Assembly: GCA_023548195.1 (NCBI GenBank)
Contig: JAJHZJ010000419.1
Span: 2,682,273 to 2,746,272, forward strand
Direction of reading: 5' to 3'
From: Bettongia penicillata ogilbyi
Taxonomy: Eukaryota; Chordata; Mammalia; Diprotodontia; Potoroidae
Length of the DNA: 64,000 nucleotides
Of this stretch, positions 21,670 to 30,370 are shown piece by piece (positions within the stretch are counted from its first letter, which is position 1; each line of letters begins with the position of its first letter). A model generated the notes under the pieces. It saw only the letters and a program-made list of their open reading frames with translations. It was not told the origin of the DNA and did no database searches. The position numbers and the translations under genes are program-made.

Positions 21670-21682
21670 GGTCAGGGAACCA
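21670..21682 (-). other. Retroviral primer-binding site matching tRNA-Glu
   Basis: The minus strand reads TGGTTCCCTGACC, matching the reverse complement of the last 10 bases plus CCA of a mammalian tRNA-Glu. It lies directly 3' of the LTR, six bases from a CA end. The match stops after 13 bases, consistent with decay. Downstream (lower coordinates) I see leader-like sequence but no gag. Confidence 0.65.
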
Positions 21683-21784
21683 TAACAATGAGGTTTTAAG
21701 TGCTCCGGACACCAAAATACTGACGCGATTGGTCCTGCTGAATGAATTCGATTCAAGCCTTCTTTCAGTCAAAGTAATACACAG

Positions 21785-21790
21785 TTTATT
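21785..21790 (-). promoter_or_regulatory. LTR poly(A) signal AATAAA
   Basis: TTTATT on the plus strand (AATAAA on the minus strand) in CCTTTAATAAACTGTG, about 100 bases from the LTR 3' end as expected. Confidence 0.55.
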
Positions 21791-22194
21791 AAAGGTTCAC
21801 CATATTGGGTTAACTCTAAAGGAGCTAACCATTTGTAATGCTTGTATTGACAAGTAGGCCAGATAAAATTTCAGCTATACAGAGTCTGAGCTGGACTGAA
21901 TCTGAGTGCTTTCATGGAGGCAAGATGGAACTTACATACACAAAGACCTTGGGAAAGATCTAGAGGTGGTGTAGTAATTTGGGAGGAGGGTCTAAGGAGG
22001 ATCCTGATGAGACTGGGGTAACTAGTGATGTAATCAAGGGTGAGAAACAGAAGGCAATTGAGAGGTATCAGGCAGTGGAGGGCTTAGGCGAGAGGCAGGT
22101 GGGGAAATTCAGAGCTAACAGACAATGGAGGGCCAAGCTAGGTTAAGGGTAACAGATCAGAATATGAAAGGCTAAATTAAGTGAGAAGATTCCT

Positions 22195-22206
22195 CTTTAT
22201 ATAAGG
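22195..22206 (-). promoter_or_regulatory. LTR TATA box
   Basis: CCTTATATAAAG on the minus strand, about 400 bases upstream of the AATAAA signal within family C. Confidence 0.5.
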
Positions 22207-22330
22207 CCAAATGATTTCCTAGAAGGAATGTGGGACACAGAGCTATGAAGTCTTCTCCCCAAATAAGTGAAGACTCTATGTATGTGTCTGATCTAATTTA
22301 TTTTGGCCCATATCTCTCTGGACCTTTACA

Positions 22331-22544
22331 ACTCTCCATTTTTAAAGATTCAGTCCAATAGTGCAACCTAAGTCCTTTGAATCTGTTCATTAATCAAGCC
22401 ATTATTTTTAATATGACATTGAAGGGATTAGAGTACCCATGTAAAGGCTAGTTTATACTCCATCAAGGAAACATCATAGCACCAAAAGAAAGGCCTCATC
22501 CTTTAACCGTGTTAACCCTGCTTAGAAGGAAGTAATGTTGACCA
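22331..22544. other. Unassigned sequence between LTR C and CR1/L3 block 3
   Basis: No family recognised. Confidence 0.4.
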
Positions 22545-23450
22545 GACTCCTTCAGGGCATAAACTTTAAACTAGATTTTACAGTAGGATTTGACAAAGCT
22601 TCTCATTGTAATCTTATAGACAAGATGGAGAGATGTATGCTAAACAACAGTGCATTTAGGTGAATCCAGACTGATTAAATGACCAGAATGCATAATGTGA
22701 ACTTGGAAAGATTTCTGTAGTACAGTGCTCAAGGGAGCTGAATTTGGTCATATTCAGTTTAGCAATTTTATCAGTGATTTGATAAAGGCATAAGGACAAT
22801 CCTATCAAATTTTCAGAGGACATAAGGCTGGAAGGGATACTAAATCACTGGATAATAGTGAAAATTCAAAAAACCTTGATAATCTAGAACATTAGGTTAA
22901 ATCTAATTGGGTGATGTTTAAAATGGAAAACAAAAAAGGTAAAGTCCTACCAGTTAATTTTAATAAGTTTCCCAAGAACAAACTAGTGAAGTGCAATTAG
23001 CTGTCAGTTCAACTAAAAAAAAAAAAATTGGATAATTTTAGTGGACCACAAGACCAGTATGCATCTACAGTAATGTACAACCAAAAAAGCTAATGTAACT
23101 TAAATCGAATTAAGAAATATATAGTGTCTGAGGCAGGGGAAAGTATCTCAGTTTACTGTACTCTAATCACCCAACATCTAGAGTATTGTGTTCAGTCTTG
23201 GGCACTACATTTTATAATGGATATTAAAACAGATAAGACAGAGAGAATTCAGATGGAAACTAAATAGCCAAGGGCCTCAAGATAATGTCTTGTGAAGATC
23301 GTTTGAAGAAACTAGGAACCTTTAATCTGGAGAAAAGAAAAATTGGGGGTGGAGAAAAGGATAGAGGAGGACTAGGACATAATAGTAGTATTCCAATACT
23401 AGAAAGGCTATGATGAAGAATTAGACTCATTGTGTTTAGTTTAAGTCAGC
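22545..23450 (+). pseudogene. CR1/L3 LINE ORF2 C-terminal RT and 3'UTR (block 3 of 3)
   Basis: It begins with GFDKASHCNL, matching the xAFDKVSHxxL motif that follows block 2. The catalytic box (F/Y-ADD) reads FSED at 22810-22821. Further on are TAATGTAACTTAAATCGAAT (about 23092), CACCCAACATCTAGAGTATT (about 23169), and the 3'UTR-like AACCTTTAATCTGGAGAAAA (about 23317). Multiple stops and frameshifts are present. With blocks 1 and 2 it reconstructs the gene order of a single plus-strand LINE. Confidence 0.75.
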
Positions 23451-23454
23451 AGTT

Positions 23455-24385
23455 TTAATTTGTATTTCTTTCATTTTATGAGAATTTGAACAAACTTTTA
23501 ATTGATTACTGATGAATGTTTCTTCTTTCCACTGCTGTCTATTCATAACCTTTAACCATGTACTCAGTAGGCAATGGCTATTATTCAATAAATTTTTGTC
23601 GACTTCTTATAATCTTTGAACATCAGTTGTTTTTTTTTTTAGCAGAAATGTTTCTTTCAATGAATCATGTGAATTTACATTTTTTTCAACCAATTTTATT
23701 TTGGTCAATTTTTTAGGTCCTTGGGTTGTCTAAATATATCATCATATCACTTCTAAATTAAAATATCTAACCTCTTCTTTGCATATATTGATTCCTTCCA
23801 TTTCTCTTAAAATAAAATAGTAATAATGAGAATGGACATTATCCCTCCTTTTAGTGGAAAAGTCTCTAATGTTTCTCCATACCATTTATTACTAAATCTT
23901 GTTTTAAAAAAACACCTTTTTTTATCATATTAGCAAAAAAAATTCTTCTATTCCTCTGCTTTCTGATGCTTAAAAAACTATGAATGAATTATTTTGATCA
24001 AGTAAGTTATACATTTCATGTGTTTTTTTTCAATTTGGGTAGATTACAGTTTTATAAATATCTATTTATTTTATTTCTCCATCTTTGCTGGTATAACATT
24101 TTATAGTATCTGCTAACTTTTATTTCTCTTGCATTCATTATGACCTCCCTTTTTCATTTCAAAAATTTTACTTTTGTTTTTCTCATCTATATTTCATTAA
24201 ATTTGCTAATTATTTATTAAAAGTATTAGTCTTTCCAAAATTGTATTCTTCATTCACCAATTCAACTGTCCTTTATTTTATCAACTTATTTTATGTTAAC
24301 AATTTTGTATTTGGCATTTATATTATACATTAAAATTTGTTCTCTTTATAAATTCAATTTATTACTTTTCTTTTGTCATTATAGA
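23455..24385 (-). pseudogene. Ancient L1 ORF2 C-terminus/3'UTR remnant
   Basis: Antisense L1 landmarks appear in order: CATAACCTTTAACCATGTAC (3'UTR), a GGCAATGGCTATTATTC block, then CTAAATATATCATCATATCA and GAATGGACATTATCCCTCC (RT region), TTCTTCTATTCCTCTGCTTT, and TTTATAGTATCTGCTAACTT. The spacing between landmarks is shorter than in an intact L1, implying internal deletions. It is much more diverged than the L1 copies at 25.8 and 33.8 kb. This is the only L1 ORF2 sequence I recognise in the window. Confidence 0.55.
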
Positions 24386-25029
24386 TAATAAAGGACATAA
24401 CTTTCTCTTTGAAATACTATTTCACCCTGCCCTACAGAACAGACATGATTTCATATGGACATGTGACAGAGGAAGAAGAGGAAAGGCAAAAACAAATACA
24501 ATCACCTCCTGGTGGTAAAGACAAAATAAACCTCTTTTTATTAACCATTCAATGACATACACATCCTCCATTATATACCAACGATAAAACAGAATCAGTA
24601 GGGTGATGGTGTCAGGCCCCCTCCTGACAACATATTCTTTTATTTTTATTTTTTTTTATTTTTAACACAGTTTATAACAGATAAAGCAATTCAGACTTTT
24701 GGTCAGGTGTTACATCTTTTTAGAGCATTTACAATATGAACCACAAAAGAATGTTTTTTTAAAACATTAGCCAACTGAGACACAGATAATATTTATGTTG
24801 CTAACTTCACAAGCTCTTGACCTAATTGTCTTCATAGTATTACTAAGAATTAAAGGACCTTAACTTAATGTTGTTGGTCTAAAGTCCTACGCCTAATAGC
24901 TTAATTTTAGACAACCTCGGATGTTCCCCTATCCATAATCTATAATTGAATAGATCTGGTATTAAGCTTACAAATCTTTTGATTATAGGAAATTGCCACC
25001 AAGAGTAGGACCACTGCAGGGATACAAAA
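24386..25029. other. Unassigned; possible minus-strand retrocopy tail
   Basis: A T-rich block at about 24639-24662 is followed by single-copy-looking sequence. On the minus strand the junction reads ATAAACTGTGTTAAAAATAA, which could be a 3'UTR end with a poly(A) tail. I cannot identify a parent gene. Confidence 0.3.
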
Positions 25030-25180
25030 TCTCCCTTAACTTCCAGTTCCCTTTTATTTTGCCTTCTTCATTAGAATATAAACTCCTTGAGGGCAGGGAC
25101 TGTGTTACTTGTCTGTACTGGTATCTACAGTACTTAGCATGGAGCTTGGAACACAGAAGGTACTTAGTAAATACTTGAAC
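25030..25180 (+). mobile_element. L2 LINE 3' end
   Basis: CATTAGAATATAAACTCCTT, GAGGGCAGGGACTGTG, TACTTAGCATGGAGC, GGTACTTAGTAAATACTTGA. Confidence 0.85.
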
Positions 25181-25804
25181 TAGCTGGTTAGATCTCTATC
25201 TGTCTATCTATCTCACGAATACAAATCAGTTCTCAAAAATAATACCTACCCATACAAAAGAAAACTAAGGTCCTGTGTTATACTATTAACTCAATCCTTC
25301 TTCCACTTCTTTTTAAAGAAAGGAGTATTTCTGATCTGTATCTCAGATATCTTGTTCTTTTTCACCTGTGTTATCTATGCTTTAAACAATCATTCCATTA
25401 AATCTTCCTCCTCTTCACTTTTCACCAGCCCAACCGGACCATTGACAACACTGTATTTTTTTTTTTAAATCCCCCAATGCTGATAGAATAACAGTGTTGA
25501 CTAGTAAATGAAAATTTAAAGTAAATGTTTATTAGAGCATCTACCTAGATTATTCTGTTCTTTTTCTTTGTTCCTAATTGTCTAAGGCTCTAGGGTGCTC
25601 CTGTATTGTCTGTCAGAGGCAAAAGCTATTGTAATTCTCCACAAATTGTTAAAATCATCTTGATTTTTAAGTAAGCACCTTTGGCAATCAAAGTGAATGC
25701 TTAAATTTTCTGGTAAACTGATTTGGAGACTAAGTCCTACATTTCTTAATTTTTTTAAGCCATTCTTCACAAAAGTCCTCCTATATCTTATCCATTCAAT
25801 TCTC
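25181..25804. other. Unassigned non-coding sequence
   Basis: Short TCTA-type simple sequence at about 25195-25215 and a T-run at about 25456. No gene recognised. The minus-strand 104-codon ORF (25582-25896) runs into the L1 5'UTR and is chance. Confidence 0.4.
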
Positions 25805-25838
25805 AATCTACTAACAATTATTAAGAATCTACTGTATA
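25805..25838. repeat. Ancient dispersed repeat, left half (split by HAL1-like element)
   Basis: The ACAATTATTAAGAATCTACT-type sequence resumes at 28861 with TGTATATAGGGCATTCTGCT, CCTTACCCCCAAGGAACTCA. It is the pre-insertion locus for the 3.0-kb element. Confidence 0.5.
25823..25838. repeat. Target-site duplication, left copy
   Basis: AAGAATCTACTGTATA, identical over all 16 bases to 28861-28876, flanks the HAL1-like element. Confidence 0.95.
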
Positions 25839-26664
25839 GGGGGCGGAGCCAAGATGGCGGAGTAGAAGGATGCACATTTACGAGCTCCGAGCCCACAACC
25901 CATGGAATTGAGGTAAAAGGCGATCCCCATAAATTCTGAATCTCTGCAGGGGGTGCATAAACATAGGGGAAGAGATTTCCGTTCCACTGAACCCTGGAGA
26001 GCCGTCCCCGGGGTCCATCACACTCCGGAAAGCGGACCCCACCCCCACCCCTGGCCGCGGCCCCAGAGAAGCTGACCCGAGCAGACTTCAGAGAGGAAAG
26101 CTCCGGGGGAAGCTCCGGCAGCCGGGAAAGTCCCTCCGCCCACAGAAGCTACAGGTCAGTAAGAAAGAAGGCTGCGATAGGGGAGGGGAGCGGAGCATCT
26201 CCGTGACTCGGGCCCCCTCGGGAGGAAGCGGCGGCAGAGACGGGGGCAGGAAGCGGCGGAGGCAGAGGCGCGGCTGAGGCGGCAACGGCCCAGGACTCAG
26301 GAATCCCCCAGCAGCAGGTAGGATCTTCAATACTGAAGGTCTTTCCAACCTGAGGGAGCTGAGCCGGGGAGACGGCCCTGCCCCCACCCTGCTCTGCTGC
26401 TGAACGCCTCTGAATAAAACCCCCAAGGGAGCTGAACATAGGAGGCGGGCCCCCCCACCCCGCCCCCACCCACTCCGTTCCTGAAAGTCTCTGCAGAAAG
26501 CCCCTGAGGGCCCAAGCTTAGGAGGCGGCCCTGTCCCCACCCCTGCACCAGAACTAAAGCTTGCCGTGGGAAAGCGCATTTGAATCTCAGAGGCCAAGCA
26601 CTAGCTGGGCGGATCCAGGCGGGGGTGGAAAGGAATCTCAGAAGTCAAGTAACTGGCTGGGAAA
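25839..26664 (+). promoter_or_regulatory. L1/HAL1 5'UTR with internal promoter, CpG-rich
   Basis: 826 bp of G+C-rich sequence dense in CpG (for example GCGGCGGCAGAGACGGGGGC at about 26228) in an otherwise AT-rich, CpG-poor window. L1 5'UTRs carry an internal RNA polymerase II promoter. The minus-strand ORFs here (up to 169 codons) are composition artefacts. Confidence 0.8.
25849..25860 (+). promoter_or_regulatory. YY1-type motif at the L1 5' end
   Basis: CCAAGATGGCGG lies 10 bases from the element start and fits the YY1 consensus (AAnATGGCG). In human L1 a YY1 site near the 5' end positions transcription initiation. Related words occur at the 5' ends of the other two L1 copies (about 47545-47556 minus, 50334-50344). 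Confidence 0.7.
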
Positions 26665-27771
26665 ATGCCTAGAAAGGGGAAGAAAAATAAGACTTTAGAG
26701 AGTTTTTTCCAACAAATGCAAATGATCCCGACCTTCGGATCTGATGGGGAGGACGAGAACGTATTTTTCCCATCAGGGAAAGATGTGGAGGGCGGGGCCT
26801 CAGTACCCCAGACACCCCAGGGGGGTGTTGGGTGGGCTCAGGCCTTGGAAGAGCTTAAAAAGGATTTTGAAAAGCAAGTTAGACAGGTGGAGGAAAGACT
26901 GGGAAGAGAAATGACAAAGATGCAAGAAGAGTATGAAAAAAAGGTCAATATCTTGGTAAAGAAGACCCAAAAAAATGCTGAGGAAATTAATACCTTGAAA
27001 AATAGGCTCACTCAATTGGCAAAAGAGGTTCAAAAAGCCAATGAGGAGAAGAATGCTTTCAAAAGCAGAATGAGCCAAATGGAAAAAGAGGCTCAAAAGC
27101 TCACTGAATTTAATAGTTCTCTCAAAATTAGAATGGAACAGATGGAGTCTAATGACTTTATGAGAAACCAAGAAATCACCAAACAAAACCAAAAGAACGA
27201 TAAAATGGAAGAGAATGTGAAATATCTCATGGGAAAAACAACTGACCTGGAAAATAGATCAAGGAGAGACAACTTAAAAATTATGGGACTACCTGAAAGC
27301 CATGATCAAAAAAAGAGCCTAAACATCGTCTTGCATGAAATTATCAAGGAAAACTGCCCTGACATTCTAGGACCAGAGGGCAAAATAAGTATTGAAAGAA
27401 TCCATTGATCACCACCTGAAAGAGATCCAAAAAGAGAAACTCCTAGGAACATTGTGGCCAAATTCCAGAACTCCCAGCTCAAGGAAAAAATCTTACAAGC
27501 AGCTAGAAAGAAACAATTCCAGTACTGTGGAAATACAATCAGGATAACCCAAGATCTAGCAGCTTCTACATTAAGGGATCGAAGGGCGTGGAATAGGATA
27601 TTCCAGAAGGCAAAGGAACTAGGACTCAAACCAAGAATCACCTACCCAGCTAAACTGAGTATAATACTTCAAGGGAAAATATGGTCTTTCAATGAAACAG
27701 AGGACTTTCAATCATTCTTGATGAAAAAACCAGAGCTGAAAAGAAAATTTGACTTTCAAACACAAGAATGA
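26665..27771 (+). pseudogene. L1/HAL1 ORF1 protein (RNA-binding chaperone), one premature stop
   Basis: This 369-codon frame (368 residues plus TGA at 27769) encodes L1 ORF1p, the trimeric RNA-binding nucleic-acid chaperone of the L1 ribonucleoprotein. The N-terminus is basic (MPRKGKKNK). Residues of about 58-190 form a heptad-rich coiled coil of K/E/L/Q repeats. The RRM begins at the ENRSRRDNLKIMGLPES segment (about 196-212). The C-terminal domain contains RITYPAKLS (about 323-331). Both halves are in the same frame, separated only by TGA at 27406-27408 (codon 248), where the family has CGA (Arg), so a single CpG-to-TpG change explains the break. The start is the first ATG after the 5'UTR and gives the family N-terminus. 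As it stands the product would lack most of the RRM and all of the C-terminal domain. Confidence 0.9.
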
Positions 27772-28785
27772 GAAGAAGCATGAAAAAGTAAACAGCAAAG
27801 AGAAGTCTTAAGGGACTTACCATGAGTGAACTGTTTACATTCCTACATGGAAAGACAATATTTGTAACTCTTAAAACTTTTCAGTATCTGGGTAGTTGGT
27901 GGGACCACACATACACATGTACATGCATGCACATACATACACACAGGCATTCACATGCAGAGACAGAGAGCACAGATTGAACTGAATAGGATGTGACCAT
28001 ACCTTAAAAGAAATTAAGGTAAATGGTGAGAGAGAAATGTAGTGAGAGGAAAGAGGGGGAAATAGAAGGGGGTAACTATATGTCATATAAGAGGCAAGTA
28101 GGAGATGTTTTTAGTGGAGGGAAAAAGAGGAGAGCTGAGGAAAAAAAAACAAACAAACAAACAAAAGTTTACCCTCATCACATTTGACTAAACGAAGGAG
28201 TGAAATGCACACTCATTTTGGTATGAAAACCTATCTTACAGTATAAGAAAGCGGGGGAGAAGGAGATATTGGGGGGGGATGATGGAAGGGAGGGCAAAGG
28301 GAGGAGGGAGTAATTGAAAGTCAACACTTGGGGAGGGACAGGATCAAAGGACAGAAGAGAAACAATGAGGGGCAGGTTAAGAGGGATGGCAATTCAGTTA
28401 GTCTTACACAACACGACTATCAGGAAGGTCATTTGCAAAGCTACACAGATATGGCCTATAATGAATTGCCTGCCGTACCAAAGGGAATAGGTGGGGAGGG
28501 AGGGATGGGGAGAATTTGGAACTCAAAGTTTTAGGAACAATTGTTTAGTATTGTTGTTGCAACTAGGAAAGAAGACATACAGTTAATGAGGAATAGAAAG
28601 TCATCTGGCCCTACAGGAGAAAAGAGAAGATAGAGACAAGGGAAGGGAGGGATGACAGAAGAGAGGACAGATTGGAGATAGGGAAAATTAGATTGCTTGG
28701 GGTATTGGGGTGGGGGGAGGGGAGAAAAGGGGAGAAAATTTGGAACCCAAAAATTTGTGAAAATGAATGTAAAAAGCTAAATAAA
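27772..28785 (+). other. L1/HAL1 3'UTR
   Basis: About 1 kb of non-coding, purine-rich sequence joined directly to the ORF1 stop, with a CA-rich patch (27905-27955) and a CAAACAAACAAACAAA run (about 28150). From about 28345 it aligns with the separate L1 insertion at 33828-34289, which identifies it as L1 3'UTR. Confidence 0.8.
28699..28732 (+). other. G-quadruplex-type motif in L1 3'UTR
   Basis: Successive runs GGGG, GGGG, GGGGGG, GGGG, GGGG with short spacers. The equivalent position of the 33.8-kb copy (34193-34232) preserves the runs. A G-rich polypurine tract in the 3'UTR is a known feature of mammalian L1. Confidence 0.6.
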
Positions 28786-28860
28786 TAAATTAATTAATTA
28801 ATTAATTAATTAATTAATTAATTAATTAATTAAATAAAATAAAATAAAATAAAATAAAAA
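28786..28860. repeat. A/T-rich LINE tail: (AATT)n then (AAAAT)n
   Basis: After GCTAAATAAATAAATTAATT, an expanded ATTA array leads into AAATAAAATAAAATA units. It replaces a simple poly(A) tail and ends exactly at the right target duplication. Confidence 0.9.
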
Positions 28861-28876
28861 AAGAATCTACTGTATA
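28861..28876. repeat. Target-site duplication, right copy
   Basis: AAGAATCTACTGTATA, identical to 25823-25838. Confidence 0.95.
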
Positions 28877-28925
28877 TAGGGCATTCTGCTAAAATCCTTA
28901 CCCCCAAGGAACTCACATCTACTGA
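28861..28925. repeat. Ancient dispersed repeat, right half
   Basis: Continuation of 25805-25838: GGGCATTCTGCTAAAATCC, CCCCCAAGGAACTCACATC. Confidence 0.5.
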
Positions 28926-29904
28926 ATTGTGACTTCATCATAGCATGAAGATGACTCTGGGTTCTTAGTCGCTATCTCAATAGGGCTTGAGTTCTAACAG
29001 GAACAAGGAAGATTAAAAACTAATTAATTAATTTAAAAAAACTAAACATTTAAGTGATAAATTGTATATCTGTTTTTCAAGGACCAATCAAACTAAGTTA
29101 CTAGAGACTCATCACTCAGGTTCAAGCAGATCATAACATCTCATCCTCAACAGCTTTCTTTTTCTTAAATTATAGAAGGTTTACAATCTTTTCATAGTGC
29201 AAGAAACAAAAGAAGGAATTCTGTTTCCACAGGATTAATACTATTCTGAGCTTTGAGTGATAAGACAATGTAAGTCAGAGATAACTGATTATAAAAAGAA
29301 CTGTGACCTAGGAGAACCAGGTTTCTGATTACTTTAAAGGTCAGAAGCTTGTATGCATGCTTAATGAGCTGTCTGAGAGGGAACATATCAAGTAAGGGAA
29401 CATGAAATGGGTGGTTCAAGAGGTTGCATCTAGTCAGTGGAGAGCAAGGGGGAAATTTGAATTGGAAACAGAGCATAAAAAGCCTTGTATTTGTCTGAGC
29501 AAGCGTACTCCATTAGGAAGTTACCCATTCAGAATGAATGTAAAATAAATGTAACGGAGAACTTTCCTGGCTTCACAATGAGTATTTTCTTTCTGGAGCA
29601 AGCACATTTCTCACAATAGCAGTGAAATCCCAGTTCATTGAAGTATGAAATATTAAGAACTTCCAGGAATTTACCCAAGCTACTTTTTCAACCTTATCTC
29701 TATTACTTCCCTTTACAAATCTTATGCCATAGCCATATTGAACTACTTGAAATTTCCTAAATATTTGTCTATGTAGTCCACAAGGTCTGATTATACTAGT
29801 CTCACTATTCTCTCCAGATCATCTATCAACATCTCTCTTACTCTCTTTGAGACTTTCACAACTGGTAGCCCTCCTTTCTATCCTATCTCTTTATTTCAGT
29901 TCAA
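28926..29904. other. Unassigned non-coding sequence
   Basis: No repeat family or gene recognised. The minus-strand ORF at 29192-29476 has no domain features. Confidence 0.4.
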
Positions 29905-30010
29905 TTCAACTCAATCCAATCATTGCAAGAATTCACAATGCAAAAGATAGTAGGCACTATGAATAAAGATACAAAAAGAGCTCTGCCCCCAAGGAACTTA
30001 GACTATTCTA
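29905..30010. repeat. Ancient dispersed repeat fragment
   Basis: AGATAGTAGGCACTATGAAT, AAAGATACAAAAAGAGCTCT, CCCCCAAGGAACTTAGACT, of the same type as 8435-8530. Confidence 0.5.
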
Positions 30011-30279
30011 GGTGGGAGAAACAACAAAAGCACAGATAAGTATAACACAAAGATCATTTGAAGAGGTACAGAACACTAGCGTCTGGAGTTGAGAGTGGGT
30101 GCGGGGAATGCAGAAAGGCTTCAACAGTTTGGCTGGGATGTGGAGTGCATGAAAGAGAGTAACTTGGGATAACACAAGAAAAACATAACTAGAGTAGATA
30201 GAAACTAAGTATAGCACTTTACTACTCATGCATTTTACATTATATTTTAATTATACTTGTCTATGCTCATATTTCATAC

Positions 30280-30370
30280 CTTACAGTAGATTGTAAGCAC
30301 TCTGAGAACAGACAGGAATGTCTCATTCATCTCTGTACTCCTTGGTCTATCACAACAAACTATTGTCATA
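30280..30370 (+). mobile_element. L2 LINE 3' end fragment
   Basis: AGTAGATTGTAAGCACTCTG, AGAACAGACAGGAATGTC, CATCTCTGTACTCCTTG. Confidence 0.55.

Larger units (their letters stand above)
21689..22330 (-). mobile_element. Endogenous retrovirus 5' LTR, family C
   Basis: On the minus strand it starts TGTAAAGG (at 22330) and ends CCTCA (at 21689). It carries a TATATAAAG box at about 22197-22205 and an AATAAA signal at 21785-21790, and is followed by a primer-binding site. The order U3-TATA-poly(A)-U5-PBS is correct for a 5' LTR. Only the LTR and some leader survive. The ends are inferred from TG/CA and context. Confidence 0.65.
25839..28860 (+). mobile_element. HAL1-like (half-L1) retrotransposon, full-length, ORF2 absent
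   Basis: A 3.02-kb insertion with an intact 5' terminus (GGGGGCGGAGCCAAGATGGC), a CpG-rich 5'UTR (25839-26664), ORF1 (26665-27771), a 3'UTR and an A/T-rich tail, bounded by a perfect 16-bp target duplication. An L1 of this type would have an ORF2 of roughly 3.8 kb after ORF1; here ORF1 passes straight into 3'UTR sequence shared with the L1 fragment at 33828-34289. Known half-L1 (HAL1) elements have this structure and depend on L1 ORF2 protein supplied in trans. A single L1 that lost ORF2 by deletion or splicing is the alternative. The intact 5' end and perfect duplication make it one of the youngest insertions here. Confidence 0.85.

Noticed and set aside
26088..26597. Longest uncharacterised ORF (169 codons, minus strand) in a CpG-rich region, suggesting a CpG-island gene
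   Set aside because: It lies wholly inside the L1/HAL1 5'UTR, overlaps two other minus-strand ORFs, and its Pro/Gly/Arg/Ser-rich composition follows from high G+C.
28786..28858. CRISPR-like or satellite array of AATT units
   Set aside because: No spacers and a 4-5 bp unit. It is the expanded A/T tail of the LINE.
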